A DNA stretch of 64,000 nt from an uncultured Prevotella sp. (GCA_900555035.1 USJX01000003.1:18976-82975), one strand, 5' to 3'. Positions 41,328 through 51,282 are shown, counted from the first letter of the stretch. Notes: generated from the sequence alone by a model not told the origin. Program-made: numbers and translations.

Positions 41328-43886
41328 TTAAATCACCTTCACTCTCTGCTTGCCTTCTCTTCCGTCTATCACGATCTTCTCGAAGATGATAGCTGGGTCG
41401 TTAGGCGTCAGGGTAATCGTATGGATGCCGTCGCCGGTGACAGGGAGTTCTACTTCTATCACCTTATCGATGATGCGGGTGGCTATCGTAGGGTAGTAGA
41501 TGTCGTAGATATTCTCCGGCTTCTCGTTCAAATCCTGATTGAAGTTGACGATAGTAGGCTTGGCTCCATCTACGCTTACGCCATAAGTCATGCCGCCCTT
41601 GTTCTGGTAATCCAGGGTTGATTTGGTGATGATGTGGATGCGCACCTTCTTGCTGTCTGTAGTATTGGATGAAGCGGCATTTCGTGCCAGGGCATTCATC
41701 TTAAACTGATAGGTGATGCTGGCGCCTTTTACGCCCTTGGTGTATGGCATGAGCGTCATTCCGGCAAGACTCTTGCCCATGAACGGAATCTGAATCCACT
41801 TGGCGCCTTCCTTCTCCTTGCCTTTTGGAGCAGCATCGGTCTTCGATGCGAAGAATGGAGCTTCGATTTCCACCACGCCGTTGTGTTCGGCGATAACAGG
41901 AGCCTCAGAAGCTGATACTCGGAAGAGTTCCGGACAGGTATCTTTCTCGAAATCATCATTCCAACTCTTATAGCCGATATGCTTCTGGGTCATCATGCCG
42001 TTCCACTTGCCGCCCGACATCTTGTGGTTGTAGTAATCGCAGATGATTGAATCGCGCTTGAAGAGGCGCCCGCACTCATCCGCCCACACATTTGCCTTCG
42101 GATTGCCCTGCTTGTAGAGGGCGTTGTTCTGTGCCTGGGCAAAATACATCTGGTGCAGATTGCTCATCATCTCGATAGGGAAGAGGATGATCTGGCGATA
42201 GGCATCGTGGTAGGCTGCCGGCAGACTGTTATACTGGCGCAAAGCATCTGCTTCGAGCTGGAGATACTGGTTCACAACCTCCTGCCATTCACCGTTTTCC
42301 AAACTGTAGGTGTTTTTGTCGAGCATCTCAGGGGTGCAGCGACCATTATATTTGCAGATAAGATTCAGAATGCGTGCCGCCTCATCTGCCTGCGATTCGC
42401 CAAACTGCTGGGCGCACCAGTTGCGGGTATGACGGGTAATGTTGTTCACATCGTATTTGCGAGGATTCCAAGCCATGTCCATAAACTGGCTGATAGGATA
42501 TTCCATCGGCTTGAGGTCGCCCACGTTGAGAATCCAGAGACGGTCGATGCCATTCTCGTAAGCAAGCGTCAACTGCTCCCAAGGGTTCTGCACAGGGGTA
42601 ACATTGAGCATCTTCGAGTTTCTTGGCGCACCCACGTAATCTACGTGATAGTATAATCCCCATCCGCCCTTGTGCTTGCGTTCCTTGGCGTTAGGCACAC
42701 GGCGTACGTTGCCCCAGTTGTCATCGCAGAGCAGCAGGGTTACGTCATCAGGCACCTTCATACCCTTGTCGTAGTAATCCTGCACCTCTTTATATAACGC
42801 CCATACCTGTGGGGTCTCGCTTGCCTTCTTTCCCGTTACATCAGCGATAATCTTGCGCTGGTCGTTGATGATGTTGGTCATCAGTCGGGTATCAGCCTTG
42901 TCGCTCATCGCCTCGTCGCCGTCGCCACGCATGCCGATGGTTACAATCTGTTCGGTACCCTTCATGCGTTCGATGCCTTCACGGAAGAATTTCTGCAGGT
43001 TTTCCTTGTTCTTCTGATAGTTCCAAGGTCCCCATCCCTTGCGGTTGCGGGCATATTCCTGGTGGTTGCGAGCCATCGGCTCATGGTGCGAGGTGCTCAT
43101 CACTACACCCATCTCGTCGGCTGTCTTTTCGTTCTCCGGGTCATCGGCATAGAAAGCCCAGCCCCACATGGCTGGCCACATCATGTTACCTCTCAGTCGC
43201 AATACCAGTTCAAAGACGCGCTGGTAGAATCGGTGGTCGCCATAGCCTGTGCCGTATGTATTCTTCACCCACGAGGTGAGGCAAGGTGCCTCATCGTTAA
43301 GGAAGATGCCACGATATCTGACGGCTGGTTCGCCATCGGTATAGATTCCCTTGTTTACAAAGATAGAATCGTGATGAGCTATGGGTACATCTGCCCAATC
43401 ATACCAAGGCGATACACCCATCTGCTGTGAGAGTTCGTAGATGCCGTAGATGGTGCCTCGGCGGTCGCTACCTGCGATGACGAGCTGTCCATCTACCACG
43501 TTGATAATGAATTTCTCCCGTTTTCCCTTCAACAGATTTCCGTTGATGCGCTTCTGGCGGATGAGCTGGTCGATGGCCGCAGAATGGCCGATGGTACCTA
43601 CGAGAATGGTAGGTTTGCCGGCAGTATCCTTGTCTTTCAGTCCGGCATCGGAGGTAAGGACAGCCTTGCTTCCGCTCACCTTTATGATATCCTTGACCAG
43701 GGCATTGGCTGCATAGCTCACACCTTTGCAGTCGTTGGCATCCATATAGATTTCTACCTTATTATCACGATTGATGAGTAAGTCGCCTTTCTGGAAGGAG
43801 ACAAACTGGTCGGCTGCGCTCATGCCTAAGGATGAAAGCAAAGCCATGCTCACGAAGAAAATCTTCTTGTTTTTGTTTAGCTTCAT
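41328..43886 (-). CDS. GH115 family alpha-glucuronidase
   Basis: 852 residues from the ATG at 43886 (a longer frame begins with TTG). Signal peptide (KLNKNKKIFFVSMALLSSLGMSA). Typical GH115 blocks: IAGSDRRGTIYGIYELSQQMGVSPWYDWADVP, RYRGIFLNDEAPCLTSW, LRGNMMWPAMWGWAF, MSTSHHEPMARN, and IGMRGDGDEAM, then a C-terminal beta domain. GH115 enzymes remove (methyl)glucuronic acid from glucuronoxylan, working in the periplasm or at the surface. Together with the GH3 enzyme at 6.9 kb this suggests xylan use, though the two are not adjacent and no xylanase is in the window. Promoter -7 box on the minus strand 43937-43944 (TACCTTTG). Confidence 0.93.
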   Translation of the reverse strand: MKLNKNKKIFFVSMALLSSLGMSAADQFVSFQKGDLLINRDNKVEIYMDANDCKGVSYAANALVKDIIKVSGSKAVLTSDAGLKDKDTAGKPTILVGTIGHSAAIDQLIRQKRINGNLLKGKREKFIINVVDGQLVIAGSDRRGTIYGIYELSQQMGVSPWYDWADVPIAHHDSIFVNKGIYTDGEPAVRYRGIFLNDEAPCLTSWVKNTYGTGYGDHRFYQRVFELVLRLRGNMMWPAMWGWAFYADDPENEKTADEMGVVMSTSHHEPMARNHQEYARNRKGWGPWNYQKNKENLQKFFREGIERMKGTEQIVTIGMRGDGDEAMSDKADTRLMTNIINDQRKIIADVTGKKASETPQVWALYKEVQDYYDKGMKVPDDVTLLLCDDNWGNVRRVPNAKERKHKGGWGLYYHVDYVGAPRNSKMLNVTPVQNPWEQLTLAYENGIDRLWILNVGDLKPMEYPISQFMDMAWNPRKYDVNNITRHTRNWCAQQFGESQADEAARILNLICKYNGRCTPEMLDKNTYSLENGEWQEVVNQYLQLEADALRQYNSLPAAYHDAYRQIILFPIEMMSNLHQMYFAQAQNNALYKQGNPKANVWADECGRLFKRDSIICDYYNHKMSGGKWNGMMTQKHIGYKSWNDDFEKDTCPELFRVSASEAPVIAEHNGVVEIEAPFFASKTDAAPKGKEKEGAKWIQIPFMGKSLAGMTLMPYTKGVKGASITYQFKMNALARNAASSNTTDSKKVRIHIITKSTLDYQNKGGMTYGVSVDGAKPTIVNFNQDLNEKPENIYDIYYPTIATRIIDKVIEVELPVTGDGIHTITLTPNDPAIIFEKIVIDGREGKQRVKVI

Positions 43887-44026
43887 ACTTTGTAATGTGT
43901 ATAGATGTTTGTTGTTCAACTTATTATTGTCGGGTGCAAAGGTATGGAATATTCGTTGATTTTACTTTGTTTTCTGTAGTCTTTACTTTCTTATTTGTTT
44001 CATTTTCATGTTTCTTGTTGTTTCTT

Positions 44027-44057
44027 TTTGTGTTTTCACAGAAAAATAGTACCTTTG
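44027..44057 (+). promoter_or_regulatory. Promoter of dnaG-cls
   Basis: TTTG (44027-44030), 19 bases, TACCTTTG (44050-44057). Full consensus, about 50 bases before dnaG. Confidence 0.82.
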
Positions 44058-44107
44058 CACATTAATAATAGGATAGAAAATAGAAATATAAATATAGGAA
44101 TAGAAAC

Positions 44108-46069
44108 ATGATAGACAAACCGACCATAGCCCGTATTATGGACTCCACCAAGATAGAAGAGGTGGTGTCTGAGTTTGTCACGCTCAGGAAACGAGGCATC
44201 AACTATGTCGGACTCTGTCCTTTCCATAACGATTCCCATCCTTCTTTCTCCGTGTCTCCAACCCGAGGCATCTGCCATTGCTTTACTTGCGGCAAGGGCG
44301 GAAATGCCGTCAACTTCCTGATGGAGCTGGAGCAGATGACCTATCCCGATGCCCTTCGCTGGCTTGCCAAGAAGTATAACATCGAGATTCAGGAGCGGGA
44401 GATGACCAGCGAGGAGAAGCAGCGTGAGAGTGAACGGGAATCCATGTTCATCGTCAACGACTGGGCTGCGAAGTATTTCCAGGACATTCTTCAGAATGAT
44501 GTGGACGGACGTGCCATCGGTATGCAGTATTTCCGCAGTCGTGGTTTCCGCGACGACATCATCCGGAAGTTCCAGTTGGGATTTGCGCTTCCTCAGCGTA
44601 CAGCCCTTTATGATGAGGCTGTGAAGAAGGGATATAATCCGAAGTACCTGGTGAGCACAGGTCTTTGCTTCATGGTGGATAAGGACGAGGAGAACAACAA
44701 GAGCGGGCAGGATAAGTATCTGGATAGATTCTCGGGGCGTGCCATCTTCCCGTGGTTCAGTGTGAGTGGTAAGGTGGTGGCTTTCGGTGGTCGAGTACTC
44801 GATACCCGTACCAAGGGCGTGAGCCAGAAATACGTCAATTCGCCGGATAGCGAGATTTACCACAAGGAAAGGGAACTCTATGGTCTTTATCAGGCCAAGA
44901 AGGCGATAGCCAAGGAAGACTGTGTATATATGGTGGAGGGATATACCGATGTGATTTCCATGCACCAGTGTGGCATTGAGAATGTGGTGGCCAACTCGGG
45001 TACTGCCCTGAGCATCCACCAGATTCGGTTGCTCCATCGATTCACCAGCAACATCGTGCTCCTTTATGATGGCGATGATGCCGGTGTGCATGCTGCATTG
45101 AGAGGAACCGATATGCTGCTTGAAGAGGAGATGAACGTAAAGGTGCTCTTCCTGCCGGATGGCAACGACCCGGATAGTTTTGCCCGTAACCATACGGCGG
45201 CGGACTTTAAGAAATATATCGAGGATAATCAGGCAGACTTCATCCAGTTTAAGACTGATTTGATGCTCCATGGTGTCACCGACCCCGTGAAGCGAAGTCA
45301 GGCCATTAACAGCATCGTGGAGAGTATCTCGAAAATCAAAAATCAGATTACCAGAGCCTCTTACATCACCGACTGTGCCCATCGACTCGGTGTGAACGAA
45401 GCCATTATCGTAAATGCCCTGAACAACTTTGTACGCAATGGCATGAGCGAGCAGGTGAAGGCTGAGCGCAGGGCGGCAGGTCTCCGTGACCCAAAAGCCA
45501 CATCGCCTCAGCAAGGCATTCAGCAGGCGCTTCGTGGAACCACACCGCTCGATAAACTTCTGGAAGTGGAAACCCTGCTGGTTCAGGTGGTTATTCATCA
45601 TGGTGATAAGACCATCGTGGTGCAGGATGTAGAGGGCAATGATGTGGAGTTGCCGGTGGCACAGTATATCAGTCTTGATTTGGCGGGCGATAACTTCAGG
45701 TTTCATAATGAACTCTACAATCAGATATTGCAGGAAGCTGTGGAGCATGTGGAGGAAGAAGGATTTGTGGCAGAAAACTATTTCGCCAATCATCCGAACC
45801 CGGAAATCAGTCGCATAGCCGGTTTGCCTACCGGCGACCAGGAGGTTTCTACGGTGAGTCTTCAGCTCAAGATGAGTCAGGAGAAGCTGCGCCAGCTGGT
45901 GTTCAAGGATCTGCTCAGCTTCCGCACCCATTACATCGCCCAGCGAATCATCGAGGTGCAGCAGGAGTTTGCCAGGAATCCTACCAACAGGGAACTGCTG
46001 GAGGAGTTTATGAAACTCAAGAAGATGAATATCCTGCTGGCAAGCCAGACCAACTCAGTGTTTAATTAG
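44108..46069 (+). CDS. dnaG: DNA primase
   Basis: 653 residues. The CHC2 zinc finger is at Cys37, His40, Cys58 and Cys61 (CPFHNDSHPSFSVSPTRG then CFTCGKGG). The TOPRIM catalytic domain shows MVEGYTDV and LLYDGDDAG. The C-terminal region (about 430-653) is the helicase-interaction part. It makes RNA primers for replication. cls starts 17 bases downstream and is probably co-transcribed. The antisense strand of this gene happens to be open for 631 codons; codon bias alone explains that. Confidence 0.96.
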   Translation: MIDKPTIARIMDSTKIEEVVSEFVTLRKRGINYVGLCPFHNDSHPSFSVSPTRGICHCFTCGKGGNAVNFLMELEQMTYPDALRWLAKKYNIEIQEREMTSEEKQRESERESMFIVNDWAAKYFQDILQNDVDGRAIGMQYFRSRGFRDDIIRKFQLGFALPQRTALYDEAVKKGYNPKYLVSTGLCFMVDKDEENNKSGQDKYLDRFSGRAIFPWFSVSGKVVAFGGRVLDTRTKGVSQKYVNSPDSEIYHKERELYGLYQAKKAIAKEDCVYMVEGYTDVISMHQCGIENVVANSGTALSIHQIRLLHRFTSNIVLLYDGDDAGVHAALRGTDMLLEEEMNVKVLFLPDGNDPDSFARNHTAADFKKYIEDNQADFIQFKTDLMLHGVTDPVKRSQAINSIVESISKIKNQITRASYITDCAHRLGVNEAIIVNALNNFVRNGMSEQVKAERRAAGLRDPKATSPQQGIQQALRGTTPLDKLLEVETLLVQVVIHHGDKTIVVQDVEGNDVELPVAQYISLDLAGDNFRFHNELYNQILQEAVEHVEEEGFVAENYFANHPNPEISRIAGLPTGDQEVSTVSLQLKMSQEKLRQLVFKDLLSFRTHYIAQRIIEVQQEFARNPTNRELLEEFMKLKKMNILLASQTNSVFN

Positions 46070-46086
46070 ATTAAAAAACGAAAGGT

Positions 46087-47511
46087 ATGATATATTTTCA
46101 TTGGATTTATCTGTTGCTTTATATAGCGATTATGATACCTGCTATCATCACCGTCTTGATGGACAACCGGCAGCCGGCTAAGACGATGGCATGGATTCTT
46201 GTGCTCTCGTTCATGCCTTTCGTTGGAATTATCTTCTACATTTTCTTCGGTCAGAACACCCGTAAGGAACGGCTCATCAGCGACCGGAGCATGGACCAGC
46301 TTACCAAGCGCTCCATGCTGGAGTTTGCCGAGCAGGAGAATCTTCATCTGCCTGCCAGCAATAAGCCGCTGATGAATCTCTTCACCAACCAGAACTGGGC
46401 ATTCCCGTTCAAGGACAACAAGGTGGATATCTTTACCAGCGGCTACGACTTCATCCTCTCCTTATTATATAATATAGGTCAGGCAAAGCATCATATCCAT
46501 CTCGATACGTATATCATAGAAGATGATGCCTTGGGAAATCTTGTAGCCGATGCCCTGATAGACAAGGCTGAGCAGGGAGTGGAAGTGCGACTTATCTATG
46601 ACGATGTGGGCTGCTGGAAGGTGAAGGATGCTTTCTTCGAGCGGATGCGCGATGCGGGCATTGATGTTCATGCCTTTATGCCGGTTAGGTTTCCGGCATT
46701 TACCAGTAAGGTGAACTACCGCAACCACCGCAAACTATGCGTGATAGATGGGAAGGTGGGCTTCATCGGCGGCATGAATATCGCCTTGAGATACGTGAAG
46801 GGAACGGGGAAACGACCTTGGCGGGATACGCATCTCAGGATAGAAGGCGGTGGTGTCTATGCCATTCAGCGGACCTTTCTGATAGATTGGTATTTTGTGG
46901 ATAGAACATTGGTAAGCAGTCGTAAGTACTATCCGCCGGTGGATATCCATATCAACAACAATTGTCTGGTGCAGATAGTAACGAGCAGTCCCATCATGCC
47001 TTGGCCTGATATCATGCAGGGTTATGTTCGCATCCTGCTCCAGGCGCAGAAGTATGTGTATATGGAGACGCCTTATTTCCTGCCTACGGAGCCTGTGCTC
47101 TTTGCGATGCGCACGGCTGCACTTGCCGGAGTGGATATTCGCCTGATGGTGCCCCGTCATGCGGATGCCAGGATGGTGGAATGGGCTTCCCGCTCTTATC
47201 TGATGGAGGCGATAGAGGCCGGCGTGAAGGTTTATCTTTATATGGGTGGCTTCAATCACAGCAAGTTGCTGGTGAGTGATGACAATCTCTGCACGGTGGG
47301 CAGCACGAATGTGGATTTCCGTAGTTTCGAGAATAATTTCGAGGCGAATGCTTTCTTCTATGATGAGGAGATGGCACAGCGCATCAAGACGATTTATCTC
47401 AAGGATGAGGCCAAGAGTATCCTGGTGGATGATGTGGCGTATTTCGTGAAGCGCCCATTCATGAAGCGCCTGTTCGAGAGTATCGTAAGATTGCTTTCGC
47501 CGCTGCTGTAA
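46087..47511 (+). CDS. cls: Cardiolipin synthase (phospholipase D family)
   Basis: 474 residues. Two N-terminal membrane helices (about 5-25 and 33-55), then two phospholipase D catalytic motifs: HRKLCVIDGKVGFIGGMNI with His214, and HSKLLVSDDNLCTVGSTN with His391. The inner-membrane enzyme condenses two phosphatidylglycerols into cardiolipin and glycerol. It shares an operon with dnaG. The gene contains one copy of the recurrent 12-mer CCTTATTATATA (46460-46471), extended to TATAATATAGG. Confidence 0.94.
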   Translation: MIYFHWIYLLLYIAIMIPAIITVLMDNRQPAKTMAWILVLSFMPFVGIIFYIFFGQNTRKERLISDRSMDQLTKRSMLEFAEQENLHLPASNKPLMNLFTNQNWAFPFKDNKVDIFTSGYDFILSLLYNIGQAKHHIHLDTYIIEDDALGNLVADALIDKAEQGVEVRLIYDDVGCWKVKDAFFERMRDAGIDVHAFMPVRFPAFTSKVNYRNHRKLCVIDGKVGFIGGMNIALRYVKGTGKRPWRDTHLRIEGGGVYAIQRTFLIDWYFVDRTLVSSRKYYPPVDIHINNNCLVQIVTSSPIMPWPDIMQGYVRILLQAQKYVYMETPYFLPTEPVLFAMRTAALAGVDIRLMVPRHADARMVEWASRSYLMEAIEAGVKVYLYMGGFNHSKLLVSDDNLCTVGSTNVDFRSFENNFEANAFFYDEEMAQRIKTIYLKDEAKSILVDDVAYFVKRPFMKRLFESIVRLLSPLL

Positions 47512-47538
47512 AGGATGTAAGAGCTATCATGATAACGG

Positions 47539-47588
47539 AATAAATCCCCGCTTGTATCTATAAAAATACAAACGGGGATTTATTTTTG
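47539..47588. terminator. Bidirectional terminator between cls and rsmD
   Basis: AATAAATCCCCG-CTTGTAT pairs with ATACAA-ACGGGGATTTATT, with T residues on the + strand; it serves both convergent genes. Confidence 0.9.
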
Positions 47589-47619
47589 TCTTTATAATTC
47601 CATGTGTGGGGAATTGCTT

Positions 47620-48150
47620 TTATCTGAATATCGAGAAGTTCACGCTTCCGTAACTTCTATGCTCCAGGAATCTTGGATGCTCGGAGAAATCATAATTCTT
47701 GCCATGTTCGAAAACGAAGATGCCGCCCTCGTTCAGAAGGTCAACATTCAAAACGAGGTCTGGAATCTCTGGGAGTTTCTCCAGAGCGTAAGGTGGATCG
47801 GCAAAGATGAAATCAAACTTCTGCTTGCAGGTTCTCAGGAAGCGGAACACATCGCCACGAATCAGAAGATCCTTGTCTTCGCCCAGTTTCTTGAAGCACT
47901 CTCTGATAAAGTTGGCATGGTCGCGGTCAGCTTCTACGCTGATGACACGCTGGCAGCCACGGGAAACCAGTTCCAGAGAAATGCTGCCTGTGCCGGCAAA
48001 GAGATCGAGGGCTGTGACATCCTCGAAGTCTATGTAATTCTGCAAAACATTAAAGATGTTCTCCTTTGCGAAATCGGTGGTTGGTCGCGCCTTAAACGAA
48101 CGGGGAATGTCGAAATGGCGACCCTTATATTGTCCTGTTATGATTCTCAT
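47620..48150 (-). CDS. rsmD: 16S rRNA (guanine-966-N2)-methyltransferase RsmD
   Basis: 176 residues. Start MRIITGQYKGRHFDIP, then RPTTDFAKENIFNVL, SAM-binding LDLFAGTGSISLE (48-60) and catalytic DPPY (118-121) are the RsmD hallmarks. It methylates G966 of 16S rRNA on the 30S subunit. Third gene of a three-gene minus-strand operon with 39-base gaps on both sides. Confidence 0.94.
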   Translation of the reverse strand: MRIITGQYKGRHFDIPRSFKARPTTDFAKENIFNVLQNYIDFEDVTALDLFAGTGSISLELVSRGCQRVISVEADRDHANFIRECFKKLGEDKDLLIRGDVFRFLRTCKQKFDFIFADPPYALEKLPEIPDLVLNVDLLNEGGIFVFEHGKNYDFSEHPRFLEHRSYGSVNFSIFR

Positions 48151-48189
48151 AATTTACTTTGAACTTTGAATTATTTTTTTTAACTCTTT

Positions 48190-48999
48190 TTATTTGCTTA
48201 AATAGAGCGTTACCAAGTCGAACGGCATTCCTTTGATTTCCGTGATTGGGGCACGATTGAACTCGGCACTCGGATTCAAGAGGAAGGTCTTCTTGATGTA
48301 TATCTTTGCATTATAGAGGAACCAGTCCTTGTCTGGCACATCGCCTGCCACATGCAGCTCGTCCTGCACCTGGTCCATGCCCACCTGCTTCCATACGTAG
48401 AGGATGAAGTAGAGGGCATCCTTGGCGTGGTCTGCCTTGAATGAGTTGAAGAACTTGATGCGGTTCTTCTCGTAGCAGAAGATATCTACTTTCTTATCAT
48501 GGAAGTAGGCGTAGAGCTTGCGATGGATGCCGGTAAAACTGCGTTGGTGCAGATAGTTCCAAATCGGTTGCATGATAGGGGTGAAGCGCACATCCTTGAA
48601 ATTATCCTCCACCACCATCTTCAGGTCCTTGTTGATAGGGAATACCGCCACCACATTCAGGTTGGGCTGTACCTTGTGCAGAATTACATCACCATTATGC
48701 CCGGTGAAGGCATGCTGATAGAGCACGGGGAGGTCTTCCTCGTGAAACTCCTCGATGGGTACCAGCAGAATAGGGGAGTCGATATACACGCGCACCTTGG
48801 TGTAGCCACGTTGCAGCAGATCGCTCTCGCTGAATGCCTGGCGCAAGTTGGCAGCTATCGATACGCCGCTCTTCACGGTGTAAGGCTCGTATATCAACTG
48901 ATGCTCGGCCTCCCGGTCAACAACCGAAAAGCTGAGTGTATTCTTGCTCACTCTGATGGTGAGTCGTGCTTGTTGTGTTCTATTACCAGTTATCTGCAT
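48190..48999 (-). CDS. DUF3822 family protein
   Basis: 269 residues, soluble, no signal. The sequence (LTIRVSKNTLSFSVVD at the start; VRVYIDSPILLVPIEEF; YAYFHDKKVDIFCYEKNRIKFFNSF; DALYFILYVWKQVGMDQ) follows DUF3822, a Bacteroidetes family with an actin/hexokinase-like repeated fold; I infer the fold from the duplicated strand patterns. It is regularly found next to rsmD in this phylum. Function unknown. Middle gene of the operon. Confidence 0.82.
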   Translation of the reverse strand: MQITGNRTQQARLTIRVSKNTLSFSVVDREAEHQLIYEPYTVKSGVSIAANLRQAFSESDLLQRGYTKVRVYIDSPILLVPIEEFHEEDLPVLYQHAFTGHNGDVILHKVQPNLNVVAVFPINKDLKMVVEDNFKDVRFTPIMQPIWNYLHQRSFTGIHRKLYAYFHDKKVDIFCYEKNRIKFFNSFKADHAKDALYFILYVWKQVGMDQVQDELHVAGDVPDKDWFLYNAKIYIKKTFLLNPSAEFNRAPITEIKGMPFDLVTLYLSK

Positions 49000-49038
49000 T
49001 CTAATCTTGTTTTTTATCAGTTGCCTGGGTTGTTTTCC

Positions 49039-49527
49039 TTACCAGTTTCCTGCGTTGTCGTTGTCTTTTGTGATGTCGCCAATCTTCAGTCCGGGAAAGC
49101 GACCTGCATAGTTGGCTTCTTCCGTCACATTCATGATGGCCTCCTCGTCCAGCCCATCCAGGTAGTCTTCATAGGCGGCACTGCATTCCATCAGTGGTAT
49201 CTGCTTTCCGCTTTTCCCCACGATGGTGGCGGCAGCGAGCGAGAATTTCTTGCCATCGGAGTAAGGGATGATTGAGTCGTCTGCCTTCAGATACTTTCCC
49301 TTGATGAGGGTAGCGAAATCGCCCGTATATACCCCATGTCTTGCCTTGTATTTCTCCTCGGCAGAGCGAATCTGCATCAGTTTCTCCTTCACCTCAGCCT
49401 CTCTGCTCTCCATCGATTTCTGGAAGCGGATGGGCTGGCTTATGCTGAGCACGCAGAGCAGCATCATGACGACCACGCATGCTCCCAGGATAACATTATT
49501 GTTTAATTTCCTTAATTTCATTCTCAT
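49039..49527 (-). CDS. Membrane-anchored protein of unknown function, first gene of the rsmD operon
   Basis: 162 residues: a single N-terminal membrane helix (about 10-30: NNVILGACVVVMMLLCVLSIS), a short charged helix (KSMESREAEVKEKLMQIRSAEEKYKARHGVYTGDFATLIKG), and a small C-terminal domain. The order of N-terminal helix, heptad helix and AEEKYKARHGxYT resembles type II pseudopilins, but there is no pre-pilin cleavage site and no secretion genes nearby. No named family recognised. A -7 box on the minus strand at 49596-49603 (TATCTTTG) probably drives the operon. Confidence 0.68.
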   Translation of the reverse strand: MRMKLRKLNNNVILGACVVVMMLLCVLSISQPIRFQKSMESREAEVKEKLMQIRSAEEKYKARHGVYTGDFATLIKGKYLKADDSIIPYSDGKKFSLAAATIVGKSGKQIPLMECSAAYEDYLDGLDEEAIMNVTEEANYAGRFPGLKIGDITKDNDNAGNW

Positions 49528-49674
49528 TTCAAAAAGTATTATTACTTTTGCATCGGCTTTCGGCTCTTGATAAGAGACGACGCCTAACTAGGGTACAAAG
49601 ATACGCCAAAATATAGACAAAACAAAATAAATGGCGTTGAAATTATTAATTATTAATTATAAAAAGAAATTTTG

Positions 49675-51141
49675 ATGGTAGTTGATGAGTTAAAATATAA
49701 GATATTGCAGCAATTTGGCTTCCCGCCAACCCAGGAGCAGGCGAATGCACTAGATGTGTTTGCACGCTTCCTTACCGATAGAAACCCGCAGGTGGTGATG
49801 ATTCTCCGGGGTAGTGCGGGTACGGGTAAGACTTCGCTTTCGGGTGCCATCGTCCGCACCTTGCAGGCCATCCGGCAGAAGGTGATGCTCCTGGCTCCAA
49901 CGGGCAGGGCGGCTAAGGTGTTTTCGCTGAACAGTGGAACGCCGGCTTATACCATCCATCGTCGCATCTATCGCGAAAAGTCGTTTTCCGGGGTAGATGG
50001 TCAGTTCAATCTCAACGACAATCTCTTCACCGATACGCTCTTTATGGTGGATGAGGCTTCGATGGTTGCCAATCTGGGATTGGGTGGCATGAACTTTGGT
50101 AGCGGATGCCTGCTAGATGACTTGGTACATTTTGTGTATCGGGGCAGAAACGACCGCCTGATGCTTATCGGCGATAAGGCGCAGTTGCCTCCTGTTGGCG
50201 AAGAGGAATCGCCGGCTCTCAATGCAGCCATGCTGCAGGGCTATGGATTGACGGTTTACGAATGCGACCTGAATGAGGTGCTTCGCCAGAGCGAGCAGTC
50301 GGGCATTCTTTATAATGCCACGATGATTCGTCAGATGATAACCCATGACGACATCACCCAACTCCCGAAGATTCGCTTTACGGGCTTTTCGGATATCAGA
50401 CAGATGCCGGGTGCCGAACTGATAGAGGCGCTTGCTGACAGCTATCACCATGTGGGATTGGATGATACCATTGTGGTGACTCGCAGTAATAAGCGTGCAA
50501 ATATCTTCAACCAGGGTATCCGAAATATGGTGCTTGATAGGGAAGAGGAACTCTCGCAGGGCGACATCCTCATGATTGTGAAGAACAATTATTATTGGAT
50601 GGAGGAAGAGAGGAAGAAGATAAAGGAAAAGGATAATCAAGTTCCAAGTAACGATATTCCTGCTTTTCTGGCGAATGGTGACAGGGCGAAGGTGCTGAAG
50701 GTGCGCCGCCGCATCGACCTCTATGGCTTCCGCTTTGCCACCCTTCTGCTTCAGTTTCCTGATTACGGCAACTATGAGCTGGAGGCTACCGTGCTGCTGG
50801 ATACCCTGACGAGCGAGGCGCCTGCCTTGACCCACGAGCAGCAGGAACAGCTATTCCATCAGATAGAAGAGGATTATCAGGATATTCCGCTCAAGGCAGA
50901 CCGAATGAAGGCAATAAGACAGGACCAGTTCTACAACGCCTTGCAGGTAAAGTTTGCTTATGCCGTAACCTGCCATAAGGCGCAGGGCGGACAGTGGGCA
51001 CATGTGTATGTGGACCAGGGCTATATGACGGATGATATGCTTACGCCCGATTATATTCACTGGCTCTATACGGCCTTCACCCGTGCCACGGAGATGCTCT
51101 ATCTGGTGAATTGGCCTGAAACGCAGATAGAAAAAGAGTAG
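49675..51141 (+). CDS. RecD-like ATP-dependent DNA helicase
   Basis: 488 residues from the ATG at 49675; the preceding TTG at 49672 is in frame but unlikely. Walker A is GSAGTGKT (46-53), Walker B LFMVDEAS, then the Q-motif-like RLMLIGDKAQLPPVG. Close to the C-terminus CHKAQGGQWAHVYVDQ and WLYTAFTRAT are superfamily 1B motifs V and VI (UvrD_C_2 type). No exonuclease partner genes lie nearby, so it is not a RecBCD subunit; related helicases act in repair or in restart of stalled forks. Divergent from the rsmD operon. Confidence 0.88.
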   Translation: MVVDELKYKILQQFGFPPTQEQANALDVFARFLTDRNPQVVMILRGSAGTGKTSLSGAIVRTLQAIRQKVMLLAPTGRAAKVFSLNSGTPAYTIHRRIYREKSFSGVDGQFNLNDNLFTDTLFMVDEASMVANLGLGGMNFGSGCLLDDLVHFVYRGRNDRLMLIGDKAQLPPVGEEESPALNAAMLQGYGLTVYECDLNEVLRQSEQSGILYNATMIRQMITHDDITQLPKIRFTGFSDIRQMPGAELIEALADSYHHVGLDDTIVVTRSNKRANIFNQGIRNMVLDREEELSQGDILMIVKNNYYWMEEERKKIKEKDNQVPSNDIPAFLANGDRAKVLKVRRRIDLYGFRFATLLLQFPDYGNYELEATVLLDTLTSEAPALTHEQQEQLFHQIEEDYQDIPLKADRMKAIRQDQFYNALQVKFAYAVTCHKAQGGQWAHVYVDQGYMTDDMLTPDYIHWLYTAFTRATEMLYLVNWPETQIEKE

Positions 51142-51150
51142 TTTTTTCTG

Positions 51151-51188
51151 TTGCCCAGCTTGATACTTGCCGGTTTCAAGCTGGGCAA
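51151..51188 (+). terminator. Terminator after the RecD-like helicase
   Basis: TTGCCCAGCTTGA pairs with TCAAGCTGGGCAA around ~12 bases; the T-run is weak (ATCGTTTA). Confidence 0.7.
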
Positions 51189-51282
51189 ATCGTTTATAAA
51201 TAGTTCAAAATCATGCAAAAAAGTCTATTCGTATAGAAAATCGTTCATTTTTCATTCAATTCAGCAAATAAATAGTTAAAAG

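Noticed and set aside
44036..45931. 631-codon open frame antisense to dnaG
   Set aside because: dnaG is certain on the opposite strand; the antisense product shows no family and is His/Leu-rich as expected from codon bias of the sense gene.
49039..49527. Type II pseudopilin
   Set aside because: The helix-plus-AEEKYKARHGxYT pattern is suggestive, but there is no pre-pilin peptidase site and no secretion genes nearby.
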